From: a virus
Strand: one strand, 5' to 3'
IMG/VR virus record: IMGVR_UViG_3300033388_005746
Span: 1 to 32,611 of that record
Length of the DNA: 32,611 bases
The notes under the pieces were generated by a model. The model made no database searches. It was given only the letters and a program-made list of their open reading frames with translations, and had not been told where the DNA came from. The position numbers were made by a program, and so were the translations under genes. Shown one piece after another: positions 1-7,755 of this stretch. Position 1 is the stretch's first letter, and every line of letters begins with the position of its first letter.

Positions 1-2
1 CG

Positions 3-905
3 GGAATCGTCGGATATATCATGTGTAACACTAACGATCCATATTGGAACTTACCTTCACAACAGCTTAAGAACCACATCGACAATAATTTCGCTCCTGG
101 ATATGCCTATCTCCAGGATACTGGTGCTGGAGCCGGATGGAAGCCGTGGGTAAATACATACCTCTGGTCATTTTTGATGACTGTTGTGGACCAAGTCGCC
201 GCAAAGGATAACGTCCCCTCTGCCGTCATATCGGCATCCCCGACCATTGGTACATCACCCCTGACTGTCAATTTTACCGGTGAAAACAGCACTGACGATG
301 ATGGCGATTTCCTCACCTATTACTGGGAATTTGGCAACGGTGATACAAGCACTGATACAAATCCGGCGAATATCACCTACCCTACAGACGGAACCTTCAC
401 CGCAAGATTAACGGTGACCGACATTAAAGGGTTGACGAACTTCGCCGAAATCACGATCAATCCAGGTGGAACCAATACTCTACCGCAAATCACTGCCGCT
501 GCCTCTGCCGATCTAACGGAACTGACTGATTTGGCCGGTACAATCGTGCGTGTTGGTGCTACAGATGGAAATAACGATGAGCTAGTATATGAGTGGACTG
601 TACACACAGGTCCAGGGACGGTTACCTTTGAAACACTCGCCGCCGACCGCGAAGCCTTCGAGTTCGAAATAGGGGATTCCTCCTACTATGAGTTCACCGA
701 CGGCGACAAAATCGCTCAGTTCACTGAACCTGGTGAATATGTTCTACGTGCCACTGTGAGCGACGGCAACGGCGGTGTGGTAAGCAGCGATGTACCGATC
801 ACCGTCGCCGCCCCAGCGATTACTCCTGCGAGCAGCCAGTATATGACCCACTTCTATGTCGACGGTTACCTGCGCAGATTGCCGACAGTGAGGGCTTTAT
901 CCTAA
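3..905 (+). CDS. PKD-domain secreted protein, 5' partial, reading frame broken at 3' end
   Basis: The frame is open to the left edge (GIVGYI precedes the first ATG at 21), so the gene starts upstream and the ATG at 21 is probably internal. About 60 residues resembling the C-terminal end of an alpha/beta hydrolase come first (GAGAGWKPW near residues 36-44 counted from ATG 21). A PKD domain follows at about 67-147, with the typical YYWEFGNGDTS and GTFTARLTVTD motifs. A second Ig/PKD-like domain spans about 153-265 and ends in EYVLRATVSDGNGG. The frame then runs out of phase into an esterase encoded from about 872. PKD domains are common spacers in extracellular bacterial hydrolases. Base composition is far richer than the phage genes (37 G+C of 60 in the line at 781), so this is likely bacterial in origin. 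Confidence 0.6.
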   Translation, partial: GIVGYIMCNTNDPYWNLPSQQLKNHIDNNFAPGYAYLQDTGAGAGWKPWVNTYLWSFLMTVVDQVAAKDNVPSAVISASPTIGTSPLTVNFTGENSTDDDGDFLTYYWEFGNGDTSTDTNPANITYPTDGTFTARLTVTDIKGLTNFAEITINPGGTNTLPQITAAASADLTELTDLAGTIVRVGATDGNNDELVYEWTVHTGPGTVTFETLAADREAFEFEIGDSSYYEFTDGDKIAQFTEPGEYVLRATVSDGNGGVVSSDVPITVAAPAITPASSQYMTHFYVDGYLRRLPTVRALS

Positions 906-1435
906 TCTACCCAGAATGTTTATTTTGGCCTGAAAACTGGTACTGGAACGTTGATTGGTATAAGAACTGGCTGGTTGAGGAAAAGAATATTGCAGAAAAT
1001 ACTGACGTTAAGTACTTTGATGCAATGGTTGCATGGTCTAAAGCCAACTATAACATCAAAGATAGCCAAATATTCACCACAGGGGGTTCCTTTGGTGCTT
1101 TCTTTAGTCTATTCCTTGCAGTAGCCAGGCCCAACACAATTGCAGCATTCGGTGGTAGTTCCGGTGGGATGGCCGGCCCAGATTGGCCGAACCCAGCCTC
1201 CACCACTCCACTGGCTTTCCCAGTTGAACTGCCTTCATCGGATGATTTCCAACTTAAGGGAATCGTACTCCACTCTGAAGACGACAGCACTGTACCTTAT
1301 TCCCAGGCGCCTGCCATGTATGCTGAGATGTTGGCCAAAGGTCACATCTCCGAGCTAATCACATACGATGGATATGGGCACGGTTGGAATAATACTCATA
1401 ATGAGACTCAGTGGAACTTCTTCATGGAGAACTAA
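872..1435 (+). pseudogene. Secreted esterase (PHB depolymerase/feruloyl esterase type), broken
   Basis: Read in the frame two bases away from the upstream PKD gene, protein homology begins at about 872 with AQIADSEGFILIYPE, a segment typical of PHB-depolymerase-family esterases. It continues past the internal ATG at 1025 to the stop at 1433. The nucleophile elbow GGSFG has its Ser codon at 1088. A candidate acid lies in HSEDDSTVP, and the catalytic His is in GYGHGW (His codon 1379). The N-terminal strand with the oxyanion-hole HG motif, normally some 30 residues before ADSEGF, is absent. The gene therefore seems to have lost both frame and sequence around 860-872 and is probably inactive. It appears to be the catalytic end of the PKD protein just upstream. 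It could instead be a sequencing or assembly fault, but a single indel would not restore the missing segment. Confidence 0.6.
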
Positions 1436-1731
1436 AATTTATGTTGCAAGATTTTACGAACCCACTTTATTTAGCAAGGAAGGATAACGATTTTGATACA
1501 GAAGCAGTATATATAGAATAACTATAGGTAACGTAGAGTCATAAATGTGTCACCTAACGCTCGATGTACAGTAGCTAAATGTTGTTCATATCATCCATGT
1601 AAAGGTTATTGTAAAAATGGGAAGAATTTCCTACAAAAAATGAGAAAATGTCCAAGGGATTTATGGACATTGTAATATTATTATAAGATCATAAACATAG
1701 AAATACTATATTATAAAAAGGGAATAAAATA
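1436..1731. other. Junction region between G+C-rich block and phage genes
   Basis: About 300 bases with no convincing gene. Base composition drops here to the phage level, so the boundary between bacterial-looking and phage-looking DNA lies at roughly 1436-1500. A 26-codon ORF starts at ATG 1441 and ends at 1521. It has no clear ribosome-binding site and could be the remnant C-terminus of a phage gene. A Cys-rich ORF (1547-1675) is listed separately. No tRNA, integrase, inverted repeat or att-like duplication was seen at the boundary. The stretch just before 1732 holds AAAAGGG, a usable ribosome-binding site for the next gene. Confidence 0.4.
1547..1675 (+). CDS. Possible 42-aa Cys-rich miniprotein (GTG start)
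   Basis: The frame opens after a stop at 1529 and has no ATG before the Cys-rich part, so GTG at 1547 is the only reasonable start; its ribosome-binding site is weak. The product has six Cys (NARCTVAKCCSYHPC, then GYC and RKC), many Lys/Arg, and ends DLWTL. The Cys spacing looks like a metal-binding or disulfide-rich miniprotein. It sits right after the composition boundary, so it may also be the tail of a truncated phage gene. No family recognised. Confidence 0.25.
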   Translation: MSPNARCTVAKCCSYHPCKGYCKNGKNFLQKMRKCPRDLWTL

Positions 1732-2251
1732 ATGGCAATTTCAGGTATAACAATAGATCAATTATTATCAGCAGATTTTATTAAAGATGATGATATCCTT
1801 CAAATATTAGATAATGTTCGAGGTGGTTATTACAATAAAAATATCAGATGCTGTTGATCAAAATTCTTCTGATATAGTTGTGTTATCTTCAGCTATTGAT
1901 ACAAATACATCAAATATTTATGAACTTTCTGCAACACCAGCAGATATCAATACACAAACAGTATCTGCATATACATTACAAATAAGTGACTCAAGTAAAA
2001 CAGTCCATATGATATATCCTACATCAAATGTTGTAATTATACCTTCAGAGTCGTTTTTAACAGGTACTGAAATAGCAATTGCTCAAATTGATGCAGGTGT
2101 TACAAGTATTTCGGCAGCACCTAATGTATATTTAAATAATGTATCAGGTGGAAGTATAACATTTTTTGAACAATTCGGTTTAGTTACTGTCCGTAATATA
2201 AGTGCAGATTATTGGACAGCATTTGGATCAACTTCAGGTATTCCCACTTAA
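1732..2251 (+). CDS. Phage fibre-like structural protein, frame broken by a homopolymer
   Basis: The ATG at 1732 follows AAAAGGG and reads MAISGITIDQLLSADFIKDD until it hits a stop at about 1855. The next frame, open to 2251, carries the rest. Removing one A from the A5 run at 1837-1841 joins them smoothly (YYNK to ISDAVDQNSSD), so the intact protein would be about 172 aa. The C-terminal half is beta-rich, with a pattern I know from the ends of phage fibre and decoration proteins (FLTGTEIAIAQIDAG, then YWTAFGS). The N-terminal half has the repetitive Ser/Asp/Asn character of a coiled or collar region. It lies just before the portal gene. The disruption may be a sequencing indel or a true mutation. 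A separate 145-aa ORF from ATG 1814 is possible but less likely. Confidence 0.55.
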
Positions 2252-2290
2252 TCCTTAAGTGTAATAATACAATAAAATAAATTTATAGTA

Positions 2291-2298
2291 TATAAATA
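2291..2298 (+). promoter_or_regulatory. T4-type late promoter (TATAAATA) before portal gene
   Basis: Exact TATAAATA, 60 bases before the portal ATG, in a 107-base intergenic gap. In T4 this octamer, centred near -10, is the whole late-promoter core read by the gp55 sigma-like factor. Here it recurs ahead of several virion genes. Confidence 0.65.
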
Positions 2299-2358
2299 TA
2301 GAAAATATTGATATTTTAATTAATATACTAATAGAAAACATATAAGGATTTAAATAAT

Positions 2359-4176
2359 ATGGCAGATAAAAGCAACCTTAAAGATACACTTAATAAATTT
2401 CTTACATTCTTTAAACCGGGTGAAGTAGATGTAGTTAATGATAAATTTGTAGATTTTGTTGATGTACCATCAGATAACCCTGATGTAGAAGTATATAGTG
2501 TTATTGATACCGCTATGGAAGAAGAGCAATATAAGAATATGGGTTACGATTCATCAAATTCTTATAAAAATTTAGTTTATGGTAAAATACCATATGATAA
2601 ACCTAAACGTGTAAGATATTATCGTACTATGTCATTTTTTCCTGAAGTCGGTATGGCTATTGATGAAATTTGTGACGGTACAATTAATTATGATGAAAAT
2701 GGTAGAATAATTAATATCAATACAAAAGATGATAATTTAACTGATGATCAAAATGATGCACTGACAAAGGAATTTGAGGAATTTGTTTCAATTTATGATC
2801 TTGAAAATGAAGGTTGGGAATATTTTAGAGATATTGTTATTGATGGTGAAGTATGTTTTGAGAATTTAATGGATAAAGATAAACCTGAATTAGGTATTGT
2901 TGGAGTTAAACGTATTCCTACTGAATCTTTTGAATATCTCATTGATGTTAATATGAATATTGTTGGTATACTTGTTAATGCTCAACTTATTTACGCTAAA
3001 CATGCAGATATTAATCAAATTGATGTTAAAAATAGTATTAATTCAGTTAATGGATTACAGAATGTAGATCTTCGTAATCAATTTGGTCAACGTGGTAAAA
3101 GTTCAATTATACCATTTCCTATCAATCAAATTACTTTAGCGAATACTGGACAATACAGTATTGATAAAACTATTGTTTATCCTGTATTAGAATTAGCTAG
3201 ACGTGCATATAGACAACTTTCATTAATTGAAGATGCTATTATTATTTATCGTTTAATAAGAGCACCTGAACGATTAGTCTTTAATGTTGATACTGGTGGT
3301 CTTCCTCCTGCTAAAGCAGAAGAAATGGTTTTAAAACTTATGAAACGTTATCAAACTAAAAAAGTTTATGATCCAACTTCAGGTACTGTAGTAAATGATT
3401 ATGACCCTCATCAGATGTTAGAGTCGTATTGGTTCCCTAAAATTGAGGGATCTGCTGGTACTACTGTTAATAGTCTACAATCAGGACAAAGTTTAGGTAA
3501 TTTAGAGGATTTAAATTATTTCTTAAAGAAGCTTTATAATTCTTTAAAAATTCCTTATAATCGTTTTTCTGATACTCCAATACCAGTAGAAAAGTCTGAT
3601 ACTATATCATATGAAGAATATCGTTTTTCTAAGTTTATAAATCGTCTTCAAGATCAATTCGCTAAAGGTATCTTTAGTTCATTTGTAACTCACTTAAAGC
3701 TTAATGGAATTTGGGAAAAGTTTAAACTCAATAAACGATCATTTACAATTAATTTTGTTCGTCCAACATCCTTTGATCTATTTGAACAACAGAGATTACT
3801 TAATCTTAGAATGGATAACTTCAATAGAGCAACAGAACATGAAATGTTTTCTAAGGATCAAGCAGCTAAGAAATATCTTGGTATGTCTGATGGTGATTTG
3901 GAAGCTAACTATAAAGCATTAGAAGCCGAGATGATTAGAGTTGCATATCTTAATAGAAAGGTCGATAGTGTAGCTGAGTATGGTACACCATATGGTTCTG
4001 ATATACAGGCTGTTGTTTCAGGGGGTGAAGATGAAGGATTTGAAGGTGATGATATAGGTGGTGACATAGGCGGTGATGTAGGTGGTGCTGAACCTGAAGT
4101 AAGTGCTGAACCTGTTAATGCTGAAACACCAGAAACTACACCTGAAACTGCACCAGAACCTGAAGGCGAGTTTTAA
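2359..4176 (+). CDS. 20: Portal vertex protein (T4 gp20-like)
   Basis: A 605-aa protein with the hallmarks of T4-type portals. An N-terminal segment carries RVRYYRTMSFFPEVG-type sequence around residues 88-105. A central IYRLIRAPERLVFNVD block lies at about 297-312, and KVYDPTSG follows near 335-342. TISYEEYRFSKFINRL occurs at about 415-430, where T4 gp20 also has a conserved FSKFI segment. The dodecameric portal sits at one prohead vertex, starts head assembly and is the channel for DNA packaging. The C-terminal 50 residues are low-complexity: Gly/Asp repeats followed by Pro/Glu/Thr. It is somewhat longer than T4 gp20 (about 524 aa), mostly because of that tail. It starts the head module; protease, scaffold and capsid genes follow in the T4 order. 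An exact late promoter and an AAGGA site precede it. Confidence 0.9.
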   Translation: MADKSNLKDTLNKFLTFFKPGEVDVVNDKFVDFVDVPSDNPDVEVYSVIDTAMEEEQYKNMGYDSSNSYKNLVYGKIPYDKPKRVRYYRTMSFFPEVGMAIDEICDGTINYDENGRIININTKDDNLTDDQNDALTKEFEEFVSIYDLENEGWEYFRDIVIDGEVCFENLMDKDKPELGIVGVKRIPTESFEYLIDVNMNIVGILVNAQLIYAKHADINQIDVKNSINSVNGLQNVDLRNQFGQRGKSSIIPFPINQITLANTGQYSIDKTIVYPVLELARRAYRQLSLIEDAIIIYRLIRAPERLVFNVDTGGLPPAKAEEMVLKLMKRYQTKKVYDPTSGTVVNDYDPHQMLESYWFPKIEGSAGTTVNSLQSGQSLGNLEDLNYFLKKLYNSLKIPYNRFSDTPIPVEKSDTISYEEYRFSKFINRLQDQFAKGIFSSFVTHLKLNGIWEKFKLNKRSFTINFVRPTSFDLFEQQRLLNLRMDNFNRATEHEMFSKDQAAKKYLGMSDGDLEANYKALEAEMIRVAYLNRKVDSVAEYGTPYGSDIQAVVSGGEDEGFEGDDIGGDIGGDVGGAEPEVSAEPVNAETPETTPETAPEPEGEF

Positions 4177-4200
4177 TAAAAACTTAAATAAGTTTTAAGT

Positions 4201-4233
4201 AAGCGATGATTTTAATAAATCATCGCTTTTTTT
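4201..4233 (+). terminator. Rho-independent terminator after portal gene
   Basis: A perfect 12-bp stem (4201-4212 with 4217-4228) with a 4-base TAAT loop, followed by T's through 4233. It sits 25 bases after the portal stop, and the next late promoter begins 11 bases later, so portal and protease are separate transcription units. Confidence 0.85.
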
Positions 4234-4243
4234 ATGTCTTTTT

Positions 4244-4251
4244 TATAAATA
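4244..4251 (+). promoter_or_regulatory. T4-type late promoter before prohead protease
   Basis: Exact TATAAATA directly after the portal terminator and 52 bases before the protease ATG. Confidence 0.65.
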
Positions 4252-4303
4252 CATTTAAACGTATTGGTTATACATACGTTATTAATTAAGAAAGGACTTA
4301 AAT

Positions 4304-4966
4304 ATGAATAACTACCTTAAATTAATCTGCGAAAAAGATTTCCATGATTTAGATATCTTAATTGAACAGGATAATAAAAATACCAAAAAATCAGTAAAGA
4401 TTAGAGGTCCATTTATTGTAGCAGGTGAAGAAAATGCTAATAAACGTATTTACCTTGAACCAGTAATGGAAAGTGCTGTTACAGAATTTCAAAGGGATTT
4501 CATTTCACAAAATCGCGCTGTTGGTGAACTTAATCATCCTACTACTATTGATGTGGATTATAATAATGCTTGTCATAAGATTTTAAGTCTTACAAAGGAA
4601 GGTAATCTTTGGATTGGTGAAAGTGAAGTCATTACTGGTCACCCAAAAGGTGATATACTCACAAGTTTATTGGAACATGACATTAAAGTCGGTATGAGCA
4701 CACGTGGTGTTGGTAATATTAACGAAGCTAAAGAAGTTGATGAATATAAGTTGATCACAGTTGATGTCGTTCATGAACCTAGTGGTCCCGGTTGCTTTAT
4801 GGAAGGTATTTTGGAAGCTAAAAATTATATGATTAATGAACATGGTGATATCATGGAAATTGCATATGATAAACTTGAAAAAAGTTTAAATAAACTTCCT
4901 AGATATTCTGATGAGAAATCTTTACAGATTTCAGATGCAATCAAAAACTTTTTTATGGATTTTTAA
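4304..4966 (+). CDS. 21: Prohead core protease (T4 gp21-like)
   Basis: A 220-aa serine protease of the T4 prohead protease family. Visible catalytic landmarks are His78 in GELNHP, Ser132 in GMSTRGVG, and an Asp in VDVVHEPSGPG (about 154). These match the His/Ser/Asp arrangement of herpesvirus-assemblin-like phage maturation proteases. In T4 the protein is packed inside the prohead core. After assembly it cleaves the scaffold, core proteins and the N-terminus of the capsid protein, then itself. Length is close to T4 gp21 (about 212 aa). The start at 4304 follows AAAGGA with good spacing. It lies between portal and scaffold, as in T4. Confidence 0.9.
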   Translation: MNNYLKLICEKDFHDLDILIEQDNKNTKKSVKIRGPFIVAGEENANKRIYLEPVMESAVTEFQRDFISQNRAVGELNHPTTIDVDYNNACHKILSLTKEGNLWIGESEVITGHPKGDILTSLLEHDIKVGMSTRGVGNINEAKEVDEYKLITVDVVHEPSGPGCFMEGILEAKNYMINEHGDIMEIAYDKLEKSLNKLPRYSDEKSLQISDAIKNFFMDF

Positions 4967-4982
4967 AAAGAGGATTAGAGAA

Positions 4983-5132
4983 ATGGATGAAATTAAAGAT
5001 CTCATTAATCTCATTTGTAAAGATGAGTTATATGATGCTAGAAACAAGTTAGATGTAATTATTAAACAAAATATTGATGATTATAAGGGTGATATAAGTA
5101 AAAAAGTTGATATTTTCAAGAAAGAAAGTTAA
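4983..5132 (+). CDS. Small prohead core protein (gp68-like candidate)
   Basis: A 49-aa acidic/basic helical protein (MDEIKDLINLICKDELYDA...). ATG 4983 follows AGAGGATTAGAG and lies 16 bases after the protease stop; a longer frame from 4911 would overlap the protease gene and lacks a ribosome-binding site. T4 relatives place small prohead core proteins (gp67, gp68) beside the portal and protease genes. The repeated Leu/Ile spacing and the DARNKLDVIIKQ segment recall gp68-type proteins. Position and character support a core role, but the sequence is too short to be sure. Confidence 0.5.
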   Translation: MDEIKDLINLICKDELYDARNKLDVIIKQNIDDYKGDISKKVDIFKKES

Positions 5133-5148
5133 TTTTTTTATAAAATTT

Positions 5149-5156
5149 TATAAATA
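5149..5156 (+). promoter_or_regulatory. T4-type late promoter before scaffold
   Basis: Exact TATAAATA 64 bases before the scaffold ATG. It probably drives the scaffold and capsid genes together, since no terminator separates them. Confidence 0.65.
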
Positions 5157-5167
5157 AATATAAAAGG

Positions 5168-5190
5168 TACAGATTCAGTTATGATCTGTA
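5168..5190 (+). other. Hairpin in the scaffold mRNA leader
   Basis: A 7-bp perfect inverted repeat (TACAGAT at 5168-5174, ATCTGTA at 5184-5190) with a 9-base loop. It lies between the late promoter and the scaffold ribosome-binding site, so it would sit near the 5' end of the late transcript. It lacks a U tract and is not a terminator. A role in mRNA stability is possible but unproven. Confidence 0.4.
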
Positions 5191-5220
5191 TGTAAATTTC
5201 GAATAAAACGGAGACAAAAA

Positions 5221-6276
5221 ATGAAAGATAAATTAGTAAAACTCCTTAAACAGATTGATGCTGAAATTTCAGAAGATCATATCGCAGAATTAGTTTCTGT
5301 TTTTGAAACAAAACTTACAGAAGCAAAAGAAGCAGGTTATTCTGATGGTATTGGTAAAGTTTCTGAAATTGATGCAGATTATTCTAAAAAATTAGAAGAA
5401 GCTGTTGATAAGGTAAAAACTGATTATGAAACACAACTTAATGAAATGGATGACGACCATGCTAGTAAACTTCAAGAATTAGTAGAAGCTATTGATGAAG
5501 ATCATTCCACTAAACTTGAAACTTTAGTAGAAGCTATTGATGAAGATCATTCAGCTAAACTTGAAACTTTAGTAGAAACTATTGATAAAGATCATACATC
5601 TAAACTTGAAACTTTAGTAGAAGCTATTGATGAAGATCATACATCTAAACTTGAACATATCGTTGAAAGTTATGAAGAACATTATGAAAATCTTATTACT
5701 GAAAAGGTTCAAGGATTTATCAGTACTTATATCAAAGAATCTATTCCTGAAGAAAAGGCAATTGAACAAGCACGTCTACAAAAGCTTCAAGAATCCGTTT
5801 CTAAAATCCGTGAGATTTTATTCTTCAGTGATGAATATGTTAACACAGAAATCAAAGAAGCTATCAAAGAAGCAAAAAATAAAATTGATGGCGAAAAGGG
5901 TAAGGTTAACCGTTTAATGGTCGAAAATATGGATCTTAAACAAACAATTATGAAAAAGGAAGCAATGCAATTGCTTGAGCAAAAAACAGAAAGCATGAAA
6001 CCAGCGTTAGCTGCGTATGTCAAAGAATACTTTGACAAAGTATATGATGCTAAGGAAATTGATGCAAAATTAAATGAAGCTGTCGAAGCTTTCACTAATC
6101 ATGAAGATAGTGAAAAACAAAAAGTGGTCGAAGAAAAAGAAAGAGGTATACAACCTATTATCGACATTCCTCAAGAAGAGGAAATGACTATTAACGAAAG
6201 TGATGAAAATGATGACGATATCATGGACATCTATGTTAATAAATACAAACGTTCAAACTCTAAAGAAAGAAATTAA
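5221..6276 (+). CDS. 22: Prohead core scaffolding protein (T4 gp22-like)
   Basis: A 351-aa, almost wholly helical, highly charged protein between the protease and capsid genes, where T4 has gp22 (269 aa). An N-terminal Leu/Ile-rich segment (MKDKLVKLLKQIDAEI) leads into a coiled coil that contains five tandem 15-residue repeats at residues 75-149. A second helical domain with EQKTESMKPALAAYVKEYF follows, and the C-terminus is acidic. Scaffold proteins form the internal core that shapes the prohead and are later cut up by the prohead protease. The extra length against T4 is largely the repeat block. The gene ends 13 bases before the capsid gene and should be co-transcribed with it. An ACGGAG ribosome-binding site precedes the ATG. 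Confidence 0.85.
   Translation: MKDKLVKLLKQIDAEISEDHIAELVSVFETKLTEAKEAGYSDGIGKVSEIDADYSKKLEEAVDKVKTDYETQLNEMDDDHASKLQELVEAIDEDHSTKLETLVEAIDEDHSAKLETLVETIDKDHTSKLETLVEAIDEDHTSKLEHIVESYEEHYENLITEKVQGFISTYIKESIPEEKAIEQARLQKLQESVSKIREILFFSDEYVNTEIKEAIKEAKNKIDGEKGKVNRLMVENMDLKQTIMKKEAMQLLEQKTESMKPALAAYVKEYFDKVYDAKEIDAKLNEAVEAFTNHEDSEKQKVVEEKERGIQPIIDIPQEEEMTINESDENDDDIMDIYVNKYKRSNSKERN
5443..5667 (+). repeat. Five tandem 45-bp repeats inside the scaffold gene
   Basis: Five in-frame 45-base units (5443, 5488, 5533, 5578, 5623) encode a 15-residue unit of the form AIDEDHSxKLETLVE. The middle copies are nearly identical in DNA, with diverged outer copies, as expected for expansion by slippage or recombination. 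A 15-residue period suits a regular coiled coil. Confidence 0.9.
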
Positions 6277-6289
6277 GGAGAAATTTAAT

Positions 6290-7720
6290 ATGTTTCAACA
6301 TCTTAGTCCCGATTATCAGGAGACCGTTGTAAAACGTTGGGATAAATTGCTCAACGAAGGTGATGCTATCACTTCTGACTCTGCTCGCGTTGCAACTGCT
6401 CTCGTTCTTGAAAACACAGAACGCGCTTTCCGTGAATCGTACTCTGGCGCTATTAGTTCTGTAGGTGGTCTTGGTGCACAACACGGTGCAACTCCCGGTG
6501 GTTCCCCTGGTGGTGGTGGTGCACTAGGTACAACTAATACATACGGTGCAGGTGACTCCCGTCTTCCTACCATCGTTATCCCAACAGTTCGCCGTATTTT
6601 CCCTGAGCTTATCGCTCATGATATCGTTGGTGTTCAGCCAATGAACGGTCCTGTTGGTTTTGCATTCGCAATGCGCTTCCAATATGGTGCTAATGCGGGT
6701 GGTGGTACAGTAACTGATCATCAAGGCGATGAAATGGGTTACAATACAGTTCATTCTGATCATGTCGGTGCGTCCGGTTTGGTTGAATTGGACGATTCGG
6801 CTAACTTCGGTCAAACAGTACCGGGTGTTGGTGCAACTACTCAAGCTAATGATTATTGGCAAAGATTTGCTGGCGGTACTGCTGGTACATATAATGGTAT
6901 GGGTGCGAACCTTAACCAATCCGAGTGGTGGAAAATCGGTGAAGATATGCCAATGTCTCAATTCCGTCTTGAAAAGGGTATTGTTGAGGCTAAGTCTCGT
7001 AAGCTTGCTACACATTGGAGCTTAGAACTTGGTGAAGATATGAGTACCATGCATGGTATTGATGTTGACGCTGAAATGGTAGACGTTATGTCCTACGAAA
7101 TTAAAGCAGAAATTGATCGTCAGCTTATTGGTGAAATGATCAAAGCTGCTATCGTTGGTGATGCTACTAGTCCTGGTAAATATCTTTCTGACTGGACTCC
7201 AGTTAGTGCAGATGGTCGTAACCAGTTAGAGCGTATTGGTACTATCTATACTCAGGTATTGCTCAAATCACAGCAAATTGCAATTAATACCCGTCGTGGT
7301 CCTGCAACATTTGCGATTACTACTCCAAACGTAACTGCGTTCCTTGAACGTCTTGGTCAGTTTGCTCTTGACAACTCAGCCGTGAAGGTGAGTGGTGAGA
7401 ATGTTGGTGTAGCTAAAGTTGGTAGCATGCGTAACGGTGGTATCACTGTTTATCGTGATACTCTCGCACAAGGTGATTACATCCTTCTCGGTTTCAAGGG
7501 TAAGTCCAACTATGATTCCGGTGTAATCTACTGTCCATATATTCCATTGCAGGTTAATCGTGCAGTTGGTAATCAAGACTTCAGTCCAAGAATTGGTCTC
7601 CGTACTCGTTACGGTGTACTCGCTCAACTCTTCGGTTCGGCGAACTACTACCAAATGATTGGTGTTTCTGGTCTTACAGGTATTCTTAATGCTGATGGTG
7701 GTCGCGTCTTCAGTTTTTGA
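6290..7720 (+). CDS. 23: Major capsid protein (T4 gp23-like)
   Basis: A 476-aa T4-type major capsid protein. It has an N-terminal helical region (RVATALVLENTERAFRESY), a Gly-rich stretch at about 60-85, then the HK97-fold body with LPTIVIPTVRRIFPELIAHDIVGVQPM and a C-terminal RTRYGVLAQLFGSANYYQM. The start at 6290 is chosen because AAGGAG lies 10 bases upstream and the protein begins MFQHLSPDYQ; the longer frame from 6200 overlaps the scaffold gene. T4 gp23 is 521 aa and loses its N-terminus to gp21. LNE/G near residues 22-25 fits the (L/I)xE cleavage rule as one candidate site. The gene is much richer in C-ending codons than its neighbours (30 G+C of 60 in the line at 6541), as expected for the most highly expressed protein. 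Confidence 0.93.
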   Translation: MFQHLSPDYQETVVKRWDKLLNEGDAITSDSARVATALVLENTERAFRESYSGAISSVGGLGAQHGATPGGSPGGGGALGTTNTYGAGDSRLPTIVIPTVRRIFPELIAHDIVGVQPMNGPVGFAFAMRFQYGANAGGGTVTDHQGDEMGYNTVHSDHVGASGLVELDDSANFGQTVPGVGATTQANDYWQRFAGGTAGTYNGMGANLNQSEWWKIGEDMPMSQFRLEKGIVEAKSRKLATHWSLELGEDMSTMHGIDVDAEMVDVMSYEIKAEIDRQLIGEMIKAAIVGDATSPGKYLSDWTPVSADGRNQLERIGTIYTQVLLKSQQIAINTRRGPATFAITTPNVTAFLERLGQFALDNSAVKVSGENVGVAKVGSMRNGGITVYRDTLAQGDYILLGFKGKSNYDSGVIYCPYIPLQVNRAVGNQDFSPRIGLRTRYGVLAQLFGSANYYQMIGVSGLTGILNADGGRVFSF

Positions 7721-7755
7721 GGATAATTAGTATAATTAGTATAAATTACTAATTA

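Noticed and set aside
107-1290. Minus-strand ORFs opposite the esterase block and opposite later genes
   Set aside because: They lie antisense to well-supported + strand coding, lack family features and ribosome-binding sites, and are mirror frames.
1436-1731. Possible attachment site or tRNA at the composition boundary
   Set aside because: No cloverleaf, integrase or repeated core sequence was found.
2245-2261. 7-bp hairpin over the stop of the fibre-like gene
   Set aside because: No U tract follows it and the stem is short and AT-rich; not called a terminator.
4911-4982. Longer start for the 49-aa core protein
   Set aside because: It runs inside the protease gene in another frame; ATG 4983 gives a normal small gene with a usable site.
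6200-6289. Longer start for the capsid gene at 6200
   Set aside because: It overlaps the scaffold gene and has no ribosome-binding site; ATG 6290 has AAGGAG at good distance.
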